64,000 bases of DNA, from NCBI RefSeq assembly GCF_028561335.1, contig NZ_JAQQTG010000002.1, forward strand, positions 158,287-222,286, read 5' to 3'. Each line of letters begins with the position of its first letter. Positions within the stretch are counted from its first letter, which is position 1. Below are positions 8,783 through 17,296 of the stretch, in pieces. The DNA comes from Aequorivita todarodis. Lineage in GTDB: Bacteria > Bacteroidota > Bacteroidia > Flavobacteriales > Flavobacteriaceae. A program made the translations under genes and the position numbers. The notes under the pieces are model-generated. The model was not told the DNA's origin and did not search any database. It was given only the letters and a program-made list of their open reading frames with translations.

Positions 8783-9883
8783 ATGCGATTTAAATTCCCC
8801 TTCCTCCTACTTTTATTGGCCTTAACGGTAAGTTCCTGTGTTTCGGTGCAGGTAAAGGACAACACGGTTACGAACGTTTCCCGCGAAATCAAAAAACCCA
8901 AAAACATCATTCTAATGATCGGCGATGGCATGGGCCTGAGCCAGGTTTCCGCGGCTATCTATTACAAAAATGGCAAACCGAATTTTGAACGTTTCAGTAC
9001 AATTGGCTTGAGCAAAACCTCATCTGCCAGCGATCTGATTACCGATTCGGCTGCCGGGGCTACCGTTTTTTCCACAGGTGTGAAAACATATAATGGCGCC
9101 ATTGGCGTGAATAATGACACGATCCCAGTACCCACCATTGTGGAGCAGCTATCAAAAAGGGGCTTGGCCACGGGCATTGTTGCAACTTCTTCCATACAGC
9201 ACGCTACCCCTGCAAGTTTTTACGCACACGTAAAAAGCCGCAGAATGTATGAAGCGATTACCGAATTTGCCCCCGATTCCGGTGTCAACTTTTTTGCGGG
9301 CGGGGGGTTGAAATTCTTTAACCAACGAAAGGACGGAAAAGACCTTTTAGCCAAAATGGAAGCCAAAGGCTACGAGGTAATAACGGACAAACTCCCGCAG
9401 AAACCTTCTGAAAAAAACGAACTGATTCTGCTTGCCGAAGACGGAATGCCGAAGATGAGTGAGGGCCGTGGCGATTTCCTTCCAAACGCTACCAAACTTG
9501 CCTTAGAGAAATTATCGCAAAACGAAAATGGTTTTTTCTTGATGGTCGAAGGAAGCCAGATAGACTGGGGCGGCCACGACAACGATGCGGATTATCTAAT
9601 TGAAGAACTCTTGGATTTTGACAAAACCTTGGGCGTAGCCTTGGATTTTGCCAAACAAAACGGCGAAACCCTCGTAATTGTTACCGCAGACCACGAAACG
9701 GGCGGGTTTACCCTTGCATCAGATGGAAAGGATTACAATAAAATAAAGCCGAGATTTTCCACCACAGGACATTCGGGCACCATGGTTCCCGTATTTGCAG
9801 AAGGCCCCGGCGCTTCCCTTTTCAATGGCATTTATGAAAGCAACGAGATTTACCATAAAATGATGGCACTTATCGGGAAATAG
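8783..9883 (+). CDS. Alkaline phosphatase, lipoprotein
   Basis: 366 residues of the PhoA-type metal-dependent phosphatase family, which hydrolyses phosphomonoesters outside the cytoplasm. A lipoprotein signal ends at LTVSSC (Cys19). Family motifs in order are IILMIGDGMG (first metal Asp), TDSAAGAT with the nucleophile Ser89, EGSQIDWGGHDND, TADHETGG and TTGHSGTMVPVFA. It is shorter than E. coli PhoA (about 470) and lacks the extra cap insertions, as do many Bacteroidota homologues. TATTTTTG at 8752-8759 may be a -7 box. A 7-nt-period repeat follows the stop. Confidence 0.93.
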   Translation: MRFKFPFLLLLLALTVSSCVSVQVKDNTVTNVSREIKKPKNIILMIGDGMGLSQVSAAIYYKNGKPNFERFSTIGLSKTSSASDLITDSAAGATVFSTGVKTYNGAIGVNNDTIPVPTIVEQLSKRGLATGIVATSSIQHATPASFYAHVKSRRMYEAITEFAPDSGVNFFAGGGLKFFNQRKDGKDLLAKMEAKGYEVITDKLPQKPSEKNELILLAEDGMPKMSEGRGDFLPNATKLALEKLSQNENGFFLMVEGSQIDWGGHDNDADYLIEELLDFDKTLGVALDFAKQNGETLVIVTADHETGGFTLASDGKDYNKIKPRFSTTGHSGTMVPVFAEGPGASLFNGIYESNEIYHKMMALIGK

Positions 9884-9888
9884 TTCGG

Positions 9889-9930
9889 CATACTGCAACT
9901 GAACACTGAACACTGCTTACTGCTTACTGA
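9889..9930 (+). repeat. Six 7-nt words (nnACTGn) after alkaline phosphatase
   Basis: CATACTG, CAACTGA, ACACTGA, ACACTGC, TTACTGC and TTACTGA follow one another without a gap six bases after the stop codon. The ACTG core keeps a strict 7-nt period while the flanking bases vary. The words are close to those in the repeat after gcvP. Confidence 0.85.
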
Positions 9931-9998
9931 CTTTCTTAACTCACTTTTATAAAATACAATGATCTAATTTTAGTACTTTAGCCCAAGCTATCTGTTTT

Positions 9999-10736
9999 AT
10001 GAAGTATTTAGAAGATATTGGTTCCTATTTTTTGATGATTAAGAGGGTGTTTGGCAGTTTTACCAAAACATCTGTTTTAAGGCATCTTATTTTTAAGGAT
10101 ATCAACGACCTTATTATAAGCTCCCTGGCCATTGTTTCCTTTATCTCCTTTTTTGTGGGCGGGGTTGTGGCCATACAAACGGCCTTGAACATGGACAATC
10201 CCATCATTCCGGACAGCTTGATAGGTTTTGCCACACGCCAGTCGGTTATTCTGGAATTTGCGCCTACTTTCATGTCCATAATTATGGCGGGTAAGGTAGG
10301 GTCTTTTATCACCTCAAGTATAGGGTCTATGCGGGTAACGGAACAGATTGACGCCCTGGAGGTAATGGGGATCAATTCGTTGAACTATTTGGTTTTTCCA
10401 AAAATTGTTGCCTTGATGTTCTATCCCTTCGTAATTATTCTTTCCATGTTTTTAGGAATTTTGGGAGGCTGGGTTGCCGGAGTGTATGGAGGTTTTACCA
10501 GCTCTTCCGATTTTATTGCCGGGCTCCAGGAAGATTTTATTCCATATCAACTATTTTATGCGTTTTTTAAAACCACCGTATTTGCATTTATCCTTGCCAC
10601 CGTGCCTTCTTGGCAAGGTTTTTATATGAAGGGCGGCGCGCTGGAAGTTGGGAAGGCGAGTACCAATTCCTTTGTATGGACCAGTGTGCTTATTATTGCG
10701 GCCAATTATGTTATAACCCAGTTAATGCTGAGCTGA
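9999..10736 (+). CDS. mlaE: MlaE-family ABC transporter permease
   Basis: 245 residues with about five to six membrane segments and the MlaE signature region (EFAPTFMSIIMAGKVGSFITSSIGSMRVTEQIDALEVMG), which carries the conserved E-Q-I-D-A-L coupling segment. MlaE is the inner-membrane permease of a phospholipid transport complex that keeps outer-membrane lipid asymmetry. Its stop overlaps the start of the ATPase gene (TGATG), a typical translational coupling. A substrate-binding MlaD gene is not adjacent in this window. Confidence 0.93.
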   Translation: MKYLEDIGSYFLMIKRVFGSFTKTSVLRHLIFKDINDLIISSLAIVSFISFFVGGVVAIQTALNMDNPIIPDSLIGFATRQSVILEFAPTFMSIIMAGKVGSFITSSIGSMRVTEQIDALEVMGINSLNYLVFPKIVALMFYPFVIILSMFLGILGGWVAGVYGGFTSSSDFIAGLQEDFIPYQLFYAFFKTTVFAFILATVPSWQGFYMKGGALEVGKASTNSFVWTSVLIIAANYVITQLMLS

Positions 10737-11500
10737 TGATAAAGGTAGAAGACGTACATAAAAGTTTTGGTGACGAGAAAATTCTAAAAGGGATAACCAC
10801 GGAATTCGACAAGGGAAAAACAAACCTTATCATCGGTCAAAGTGGTAGTGGGAAAACCGTTTTACTAAAATGCCTTCTCGGACTCTTTAAACCTGAGCAA
10901 GGAAGAATTTATTATGAAGACAAGGCCATCCAGGATATGGATGATGAGCAGCAACGCAAGCTACGCGAGGAAATTGGGATGCTTTTCCAAGGCGGAGCAC
11001 TTTTCGATTCCATGAATATTGAAGAAAATGTGATGTTCCCTTTGCGCATGTTCACCAAACAGAAAAAAGCCGATATGCTTGCAAGGGTAAACGAAGTTTT
11101 GAAACGCGTTAACCTTGAAAACGTGAACAAAAAATTTCCCGCAGAAATCTCCGGGGGAATGCAAAAGAGGGTTTCCATTGCACGGGCTATCGTGAACAAA
11201 CCAAAGTTTCTGTTTTGCGACGAGCCCAACTCCGGTCTCGACCCAAAGACGGCAACCTTGATAGATACCCTGATCCAAGAAATTACCCATGAATATGATA
11301 TCACCACCGTTGTAGTAACGCACGATATGAACTCGGTGATGGAAATAGGCGAAAAGGTGGTCTTGCTGAAGGACGGAAAACTTGTTTGGCAAGGCACCAA
11401 TCAGGAAATCTTCAAGACCGATAACGAAGACGTGACCAACTTTGTGTATTCTTCCGATCTTTTCAAGAAAATTCGCGATGTCCAATTAAAGGAAGGGTAA
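10736..11500 (+). CDS. mlaF: MlaF-family ABC transporter ATPase
   Basis: 254 residues from the ATG at 10736, which overlaps the mlaE stop by one base. The frame continues upstream inside mlaE, but the product proper starts at MIKVEDVHKSFGD. Walker A is GQSGSGKT, the signature is SGGMQKR, Walker B is FLFCDEPNSGLD and the switch His is in VVVTHDMNS. It powers the MlaE permease. The gene converges with the DUF389 gene, leaving 3 nt between the stops. Confidence 0.95.
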   Translation: MIKVEDVHKSFGDEKILKGITTEFDKGKTNLIIGQSGSGKTVLLKCLLGLFKPEQGRIYYEDKAIQDMDDEQQRKLREEIGMLFQGGALFDSMNIEENVMFPLRMFTKQKKADMLARVNEVLKRVNLENVNKKFPAEISGGMQKRVSIARAIVNKPKFLFCDEPNSGLDPKTATLIDTLIQEITHEYDITTVVVTHDMNSVMEIGEKVVLLKDGKLVWQGTNQEIFKTDNEDVTNFVYSSDLFKKIRDVQLKEG

Positions 11501-11503
11501 TCC

Positions 11504-12940
11504 TTAAGGATATTCCGAAACCTGAAGGGTATCCAGTTTCAATTTAAATTTAAGCCAAGCTTCAATTTTCTTCAAGTCGGCTCTTCGCTCCCGGGAAGGC
11601 ACGTTCTTTTTCCAGCGGATGTTTATAACTGGAAGCGTATCGGTTTTTTGAAAGTTTGTGGTAATTTTATTGGAATAACTGAAAGTTTCAACACCTTCAT
11701 AATTAATTTTCAGTTCTTCACTCAACTCCTTGAAAGGAACATTTTGAACTTTCATCAAGGCGATTTCATTTTCCAAAAAACGAATCTTTTCGTCCTTGTT
11801 CTGAATCAATTTTTCATTCTTGACATAGAGATCTTCGAGTATGCCAGCCTTAATTTCACCTGAAAGCTTGGCAGATATTTCACCACTTTGGTCTGCACCT
11901 TGGTATATTCGCAAATGTGTTTGCTCCAGCTTCTCTGTTTTCTCCAGTTCTGAAAGCCATTCGTTTATCTTATTCTGTGGAACGGGACGCCCAATTAAGT
12001 AAACATCTATGTTTTTAGATTTATAGTCTTGCGTGAATTTCACTACTTCCGCACCTTCATATTTAATGATGTTCTTTACAAATTCTTTGGTCTTATTCTC
12101 AAAAACCTGTTGGTCCAATAATTTAACAAACAACCAAATGCTTGGCACAATAACGGCAATAGCAATTAAGGAAGCAATTTGGGCAGTCCGTCTTCGTCTT
12201 TTGCTATTGGCATAGCGCACCAGAGGAAAACGCAATATTTTTGAAACGATAAATGTGGAAAGCGCAATAAAAACCGCATTAATGCTAAATAAATACAACG
12301 CACCCCCTGCATAGGAAGCATTGCCAACAGCCAAACCATAGCCCACAGTACACAAAGGCGGCATTAAGGCAGTGGCAATTGCCACCCCAAAAATAACACT
12401 CGCAATAGTGCCACTCTTTGTTTTTGCCACAATCAGTCCCAAACCGCCAAAAATAGCTATCAAAACATCCAAAATTGTAGGATAGGTCCTTGCTATAAGT
12501 TCTGGGGTCTCTTCCGTTAGCGGCGAAAGTTTAAAATACAGAAAAGCCGTGAGTACGCTCAGAAAAACCATTACGCCCAGGTTCATCATGGACCGTTTCA
12601 AAGTATCAACATCGTTGATGGCAACGGAAAGTCCAACCCCCACAATCGGGCCCATCAATGGCGAAATAAGCATCGCTCCAATCACCACGGCGGTGCTACT
12701 AACGTTTAACCCGATAGATGCAACGAATATGGAGAAAATAAGGATCCAAGCCGTATGCCCCTTAAAGGAAATATCCTTTTTTACCGCTTCAATCGTGGCA
12801 TCGCGGTCGGAATCGGTTTGGATATCAAAAAGCTCTACCAAGAATTTTTTGATGCTCTCCCAAGTGTTGAGCTTTACCTGATCAAATTCCTCTTCGTTTG
12901 GGGTTATCTTTATATCATTTTTATTCTCCGTATTCTCCAT
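11504..12940 (-). CDS. DUF389 / TIGR00341 family membrane protein
   Basis: 478 residues. A cytoplasmic N-terminal part leads into about five to six membrane helices with the conserved DUF389 segment (VVIGAMLISPLMGPIVGVGLS) and TALMPPLCTVGYG. The C-terminal half (about 280-478) is soluble and partly charged, with likely short coiled-coil stretches (LIQNKDEKIRFLENEIALMK). The function of the family is not established. It starts directly after the manC stop (TAG at 12941-12943), so the two form an operon. Confidence 0.88.
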   Translation of the reverse strand: MENTENKNDIKITPNEEEFDQVKLNTWESIKKFLVELFDIQTDSDRDATIEAVKKDISFKGHTAWILIFSIFVASIGLNVSSTAVVIGAMLISPLMGPIVGVGLSVAINDVDTLKRSMMNLGVMVFLSVLTAFLYFKLSPLTEETPELIARTYPTILDVLIAIFGGLGLIVAKTKSGTIASVIFGVAIATALMPPLCTVGYGLAVGNASYAGGALYLFSINAVFIALSTFIVSKILRFPLVRYANSKRRRRTAQIASLIAIAVIVPSIWLFVKLLDQQVFENKTKEFVKNIIKYEGAEVVKFTQDYKSKNIDVYLIGRPVPQNKINEWLSELEKTEKLEQTHLRIYQGADQSGEISAKLSGEIKAGILEDLYVKNEKLIQNKDEKIRFLENEIALMKVQNVPFKELSEELKINYEGVETFSYSNKITTNFQKTDTLPVINIRWKKNVPSRERRADLKKIEAWLKFKLKLDTLQVSEYP

Positions 12941-14020
12941 CTACAAATATTTTTTTCCAAATTTAATTGAAACCTCTTTCAAAAGCTCCTTTATTTCCTG
13001 CTCTTTCCGCTTCGGAAATAATAACAGTACCTCTTCTTTGTCCACTATAATATAATCTTCAACTCCATCCAAGACAACGAGTTTTTTTGAATCGGTAAAG
13101 ACCATATTGTTTTTGGAATTTTTCAGAATTGTTTCAGCATTTACAACGGAATTGCCGCTTTCGTCTTTTTTCAATTTATCGTGAAGCGCGCCCCAAGTGC
13201 CCAAATCGTTCCAATCAAAGGTGGCCCTTTTCATAAAAACATTGTCCGCCTTTTCCAGTATTCCAAAATCTATGGAAATATTTTCTGCCTCGGAATAATT
13301 TTCTTCAATAAATTGTTTTTCTTCGGAAGTATTCAAAACAGGAATCCCCTTTGAAAACAGTGAACTCATTGCGGTCAAATGCCTTTCAAAAGCCGAAACA
13401 ATGCCCTGCACGCTCCAAATGAAGATACCTGCGTTCCACAGAAAATTTCCGTCGGCAAGAAACTGTTTTGCCGTTTCATAATCGGGTTTTTCGCGGAATT
13501 GTTTCACTTTTTTAATTTCCGAGTCATCGTTTTTATCGCTTTCAATATAGCCATACCCTGTATTCGGAAAAGTAGGTTCGATACCCAGGGTCAATAAAAT
13601 ATTTTCACGTTGTGCAGCATCAAAACACGCTTGAATATCTCTTGCGAAGGCGTCCTCATTTTCAATCCAATGGTCGCTGGGGGCAACGAGCATCAGGGCG
13701 TTGGGGTTTTTCTTTCTTATTTTTAAGGCGGAAAGCAAAATACAGGGGGCGGTATTTCGCATTGCGGGCTCCAGGACTACCTGTTTTTCCGAAATTCCCG
13801 GCAATTGCTTCAGCGTAATTTCCAGATAGGATTCATTGGTAAGAATATAGATATTTTCCGAAGGGATAATCTTGTTGAGCCTTGAGAACGTTTTTTGCAG
13901 CAGCGTTTGCCCCGTGCCAAGCATATCGTGAAATTGCTTTGGAAATTCGCGCGTGCTCACGGGCCAAAACCGCGACCCGATACCACCTGCCATAATTACT
14001 GCAAAATAATCTTTGTTCAT
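12941..14020 (-). CDS. manC: Mannose-1-phosphate guanylyltransferase
   Basis: 359 residues; makes GDP-mannose from GTP and mannose-1-phosphate for glycan synthesis. The nucleotidyltransferase loop is MAGGIGSRFWPVSTREFPKQF, followed by VLEPAMRNTAPCILLSAL and VAPSDHWI, which match the GMP-type active site. It lacks the C-terminal isomerase domain of bifunctional ManC/AlgA, so it is the monofunctional form. A 7/8-nt-period repeat lies between it and the upstream SprT-like gene. Confidence 0.93.
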   Translation of the reverse strand: MNKDYFAVIMAGGIGSRFWPVSTREFPKQFHDMLGTGQTLLQKTFSRLNKIIPSENIYILTNESYLEITLKQLPGISEKQVVLEPAMRNTAPCILLSALKIRKKNPNALMLVAPSDHWIENEDAFARDIQACFDAAQRENILLTLGIEPTFPNTGYGYIESDKNDDSEIKKVKQFREKPDYETAKQFLADGNFLWNAGIFIWSVQGIVSAFERHLTAMSSLFSKGIPVLNTSEEKQFIEENYSEAENISIDFGILEKADNVFMKRATFDWNDLGTWGALHDKLKKDESGNSVVNAETILKNSKNNMVFTDSKKLVVLDGVEDYIIVDKEEVLLLFPKRKEQEIKELLKEVSIKFGKKYL

Positions 14021-14028
14021 TCAAAAAA

Positions 14029-14113
14029 GTTTAAATGTTTAGCGTTTATAAGTTTAGCGCCGGTACTAAAGATAGTTTTTAATTTAAACACCTAAACTTT
14101 TAAACTTATAAAC
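14029..14113 (-). repeat. Inverted GTTTA / TAAAC repeat between SprT-like gene and manC
   Basis: The left side (14029-14058) has GTTTA at 14029, 14037, 14044 and 14052 (steps of 8, 7, 8). The right side has TAAAC at 14085, 14093, 14101 and 14109, a strict 8-nt period that runs to the SprT-like stop codon. The two sides are inverted copies and can pair. It may end the SprT-like transcript before manC. Confidence 0.8.
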
Positions 14114-14713
14114 TCATCGACTCAAAAATTCCACCTCCGCATTCGGATTGAAAAGATACGTTCTTCCCGTGGCAACTTCCAAACATTCAAAACGTTTTAC
14201 GCGCTGTTTGCCGCGCTTAAAAATTTTGCCGTTGTACAATCTGAAATGCCCCCCAAAGGGAATCTCAAAGATATAGTTTTTATCGTTCTCTGGGTCGAAT
14301 TGTTTTAGCGCCAAAGCCAATGCCGCATCGGTATCGCTGGAGGCTTTCGGGTTTTTGAAATGGCGCGCAAGCAAAGGCAGTAGCTGGTTTGGGAAAACCT
14401 CTGGCCGCAAAAAAGGCAGCATCAAAAGCTGAAAGGTGCGCTTCCACTCCAAACCGTGCGGCTTTATGAGCCGACCGTATTTTGTAAAGGCTTCCAAATG
14501 GGCTATTTCGTGCACTAACGTAATTAAAAAACGGTATTTGTTCAAGGTAGCGTTTACGGTAATTTGGTGCTGGCCGTTTGCCATTTTCCGATAATCGCCG
14601 TGCCTTGTTACACGCTCGTTGACTATTTTCAGATGCACCTTATGGGATTTTATCATTTCAAAAACAGCGGCAACGGATGCTTGGGGTATGTATTTCTCTA
14701 AAATTTCCGTCAT
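14114..14713 (-). CDS. SprT-like zinc metalloprotease-type protein
   Basis: 199 residues with the HExxH zinc motif of the SprT/Spartan group (LVHEIAHLEAF) and a basic segment that follows (KPHGLEWKRTFQLLMLP). In the family this fold is linked to DNA-protein crosslink or other DNA-associated proteolysis, although bacterial members are poorly characterised. It lies 3 nt after the SDR gene, in the same direction, so the two are probably co-transcribed. The usual C-terminal zinc ribbon is not obvious. Confidence 0.8.
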   Translation of the reverse strand: MTEILEKYIPQASVAAVFEMIKSHKVHLKIVNERVTRHGDYRKMANGQHQITVNATLNKYRFLITLVHEIAHLEAFTKYGRLIKPHGLEWKRTFQLLMLPFLRPEVFPNQLLPLLARHFKNPKASSDTDAALALALKQFDPENDKNYIFEIPFGGHFRLYNGKIFKRGKQRVKRFECLEVATGRTYLFNPNAEVEFLSR

Positions 14714-14716
14714 AAA

Positions 14717-15397
14717 TCAAGGCGTAGTACTGGAAACCTGCAATATTTTTCCGTTGTAAAACTTATTCCCCGTAAGGGAAAAACCCATAATATATTGGGC
14801 CATTTCTGCTGCGGAAAGTGGAGCGGCAAAACCCGGGAAAGCTTCTTCGAGCATTTCGGTCTGCACCGAGCCCAAAGCCAAAACGTTGAAGGATGGGCCG
14901 GTTTCCTTGTATTCCTCGGCAAGCAATTCGGTTAAGGTTATTACCGCGCCCTTGCTGCTGCTGTAAGCGCTCAGGCCGGGAAATTTCACGCTGCCCTGCA
15001 CCCCGCCCATACTGCTGATACTCACCACATGGCCCTCTTTCTTCATAAAGGGAAGTACCGTTTTTATCAAGGAAGCCACGCCAAAAACGTTTACGTCGTA
15101 GCATCTTTTAAATTCTTCGGAAGTGATTTCGGAAAAAGGTTTGTTCACCAAAAACCCGGCGTTGTTTATTAACACATCCACAGATTTCATCCCGGTTTGA
15201 AGGTATGCCGAAAGTTTTACGATTTCAGATTCATCGGCAATATCGAATTCCAAGGCCGTAACATTCTTCAGTTTTAAATCTGAAACGGGTCTTGAATTAC
15301 GAGAAAGTGCCAAAACGTTGTGGCCGGCTACGGCAAAAAGTTTGACCATTTCAAAACCGATGCCGCGGGAAGTTCCTGTGATTATTATGTTTTTCAT
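14717..15397 (-). CDS. Short-chain dehydrogenase/reductase
   Basis: 226 residues with the classical SDR features: the cofactor loop TGTSRGIG, NNAG, the catalytic Ser in VSISSMGG and the YxxxK motif in SAYSSSKGA. ALSRNSRP after strand beta-2 suggests NADP(H) preference by its basic residue. The substrate is not predictable. It sits downstream of aceF, separated by a 28-nt perfect palindrome. Confidence 0.9.
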   Translation of the reverse strand: MKNIIITGTSRGIGFEMVKLFAVAGHNVLALSRNSRPVSDLKLKNVTALEFDIADESEIVKLSAYLQTGMKSVDVLINNAGFLVNKPFSEITSEEFKRCYDVNVFGVASLIKTVLPFMKKEGHVVSISSMGGVQGSVKFPGLSAYSSSKGAVITLTELLAEEYKETGPSFNVLALGSVQTEMLEEAFPGFAAPLSAAEMAQYIMGFSLTGNKFYNGKILQVSSTTP

Positions 15398-15411
15398 GGT
15401 TTTGTATATAA

Positions 15412-15439
15412 GTAGGCGCGCGATTAATCGCGCGCCTAC
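15412..15439. repeat. 28-nt perfect palindrome (REP family B)
   Basis: GTAGGCGCGCGATT followed by its exact reverse complement gives a perfect 28-nt palindrome between aceF and the SDR gene. A diverged copy lies at 35052-35076, downstream of exbD. Its GC content stands out sharply from the surroundings. It may stop or protect the aceF transcript. Confidence 0.85.
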
Positions 15440-15451
15440 CGAAGGAATAAT

Positions 15452-17185
15452 TTACACGAACATCGTCACGGGATTCTCAATATACTGTTTTACTGTTTGC
15501 ATAAATTTAGCTCCTGTTGCACCGTCAATTGTGCGGTGATCGCAAGCCAAAGTAACGTTCATCGTGTTGCCTACTACAATTTGTCCGTTTTTCACAACCG
15601 GTTTTTGAACGATTGTCCCCACCGATAAAATAGCCGAATTTGGTTGGTTTATAATTGAGGTAAATTCAGTAATCCCGAACATTCCCAAGTTGGAAACCGT
15701 AAACGTACTGCCTTCCATTTCCTGTGGCGTAATTTTTTTGTTGCGCGCCTTTCCGGCAAGCTCCCTTACCTGTGCGCCAATTTGTGAAAAAGTCATTTGG
15801 TCCGCAAATTTCAAAACAGGAACCAGCAACCCTTCATCAACGGCCACGGCCACGCCTATGTGGATGTGCTTGGCTATTTTGGTAACCTCTGGCGTCCACT
15901 GACTGTTTACCTGCGGATGCTTTCGGAGCGCCATCGCACAGGCCTTTATAATCATATCGTTGAAAGAAATCTTTACATCCGGGTCGGCATTTATGGCCTC
16001 GCGCGCCGCAATGGCGTGGTCCATATCCAGTTCCACGGTCAGATAATATTCGGGGGCGGTAAACTTAGATTCTGCCAAACGTTTGGCAATGGTCTTCCGC
16101 ATTTGGCTGTTCTTCACTTCCTCAAAACTTTCCGTACCCACGGGAACGTATGCTTGTCCGCCGCCAGCTGCAGGCTGGTAGTTTTCAATATCGCTTTTCA
16201 CGATACGGCCGTTCTCGCCGCTTCCGCGCACTTGGCGCAAGTTGATGCCCTTTTCCTCCGCCAATCTTTTGGCCAATGGCGACGCAAAAATGCGGCCTTC
16301 GTTTGAAGCTGCTGAGGTTTCCGATTTCTTTTCAGAAGAAGTTTCCTTTTCTTCCTTTTTTGAAGATTTTTCGGAAGTTTCTTTTTCTTCTTTTTTAGCT
16401 TCCTTTGAAGTTTTTTCTTCAGACGATTTTTCTTCGGAATCGGAAGATTTTTTTTCTTTTTTGAAGTTTTCAGCAACACCGGAAACATCCGTACCCTTGG
16501 GGCCGATGATAGCGAGCAAGGCATCAACCGGCGCCGATTCGCCTTCGCCCACGCCAATCTTTAAAAGCGTTCCGGAATAGAACGATTCAAATTCCATAGT
16601 GGCCTTATCGGTTTCTATTTCAGCTAAAATATCGCCTTCTTCCACCTTATCGCCTTCCTTTTTAAGCCAAGTGGCAACGGTACCTTCGGTCATGGTATCA
16701 CTCAATCTTGGCATGGTTATAACCTCAACGCCTTCGGGAACATTCCCGTGAAGACCGGAATCTCCTTCTTCGCTGTCATTTTTTTTCTCAGAATCCTTTT
16801 CTTTTGAATCCTTTTCGGAAGCATCATCTTTCCCATCTTTCTCTTTATCCTCCTTTTTCTCAGAAGACTTTTCTTCTTCTTTGGAATCGTCATCTTTCGA
16901 TTTCGTATCGGAAGCCTTCCCATCAATCAAATCTGAAATATCCTCGTCCTTTTTTCCAATGATAGCCAAAAGGGAATCCACGGGAGCGGTTTCGCCTTCC
17001 TTGATTCCTATGTGGAGCAGCGTGCCCTCATAAAAAGACTCGAACTCCATCGTCGCTTTATCGGTTTCAATCTCAGCAAGAATATCGCCTTCCTTTACAG
17101 TGTCGCCTACCTTTTTAAGCCAGGTGGCCACCGTACCTTCTTCCATGGTGTCGCTCAAACGCGGCATGTTTATTACTTCTGCCAT
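15452..17185 (-). CDS. aceF: Pyruvate dehydrogenase E2, dihydrolipoamide acetyltransferase
   Basis: 577 residues. Two lipoyl domains (about 1-80 and 153-230) each carry the lipoylation motif ETDKATMEFES. An E1/E3-binding domain follows (RIFASPLAKRLAEEKGINL), then the catalytic acetyltransferase domain ending with the active-site DHRTIDGATGA. The linkers are extremely rich in Lys, Glu, Asp and Ser instead of the usual Ala-Pro. E2 transfers acetyl groups to CoA at the core of the PDH complex. pdhA lies just upstream in the same direction. The E1 beta and E3 genes are not in this window. Confidence 0.96.
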   Translation of the reverse strand: MAEVINMPRLSDTMEEGTVATWLKKVGDTVKEGDILAEIETDKATMEFESFYEGTLLHIGIKEGETAPVDSLLAIIGKKDEDISDLIDGKASDTKSKDDDSKEEEKSSEKKEDKEKDGKDDASEKDSKEKDSEKKNDSEEGDSGLHGNVPEGVEVITMPRLSDTMTEGTVATWLKKEGDKVEEGDILAEIETDKATMEFESFYSGTLLKIGVGEGESAPVDALLAIIGPKGTDVSGVAENFKKEKKSSDSEEKSSEEKTSKEAKKEEKETSEKSSKKEEKETSSEKKSETSAASNEGRIFASPLAKRLAEEKGINLRQVRGSGENGRIVKSDIENYQPAAGGGQAYVPVGTESFEEVKNSQMRKTIAKRLAESKFTAPEYYLTVELDMDHAIAAREAINADPDVKISFNDMIIKACAMALRKHPQVNSQWTPEVTKIAKHIHIGVAVAVDEGLLVPVLKFADQMTFSQIGAQVRELAGKARNKKITPQEMEGSTFTVSNLGMFGITEFTSIINQPNSAILSVGTIVQKPVVKNGQIVVGNTMNVTLACDHRTIDGATGAKFMQTVKQYIENPVTMFV

Positions 17186-17196
17186 TTCTTTTATGT

Positions 17197-17231
17197 AGAT
17201 TTTAGATTTGAGATATTAGATTTTAGATTGC
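17197..17231 (-). repeat. Five AGATTnn heptads between pdhA and aceF
   Basis: AGATTTT, AGATTTG, AGATATT, AGATTTT and AGATTGC are joined without a gap (plus-strand reading) 12 nt upstream of the aceF start. Strict 7-nt period. Confidence 0.85.
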
Positions 17232-17296
17232 TGTTTTAAAAAGAATTTAAACCATCGATTCTCAAATAATACCTGCTGTTCAATGCTTAACTTTTC

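Noticed and set aside
10610..10735. 42-codon extension of MlaF inside mlaE
   Set aside because: Coupled start TGATG at 10736 gives the normal ATPase N-terminus.
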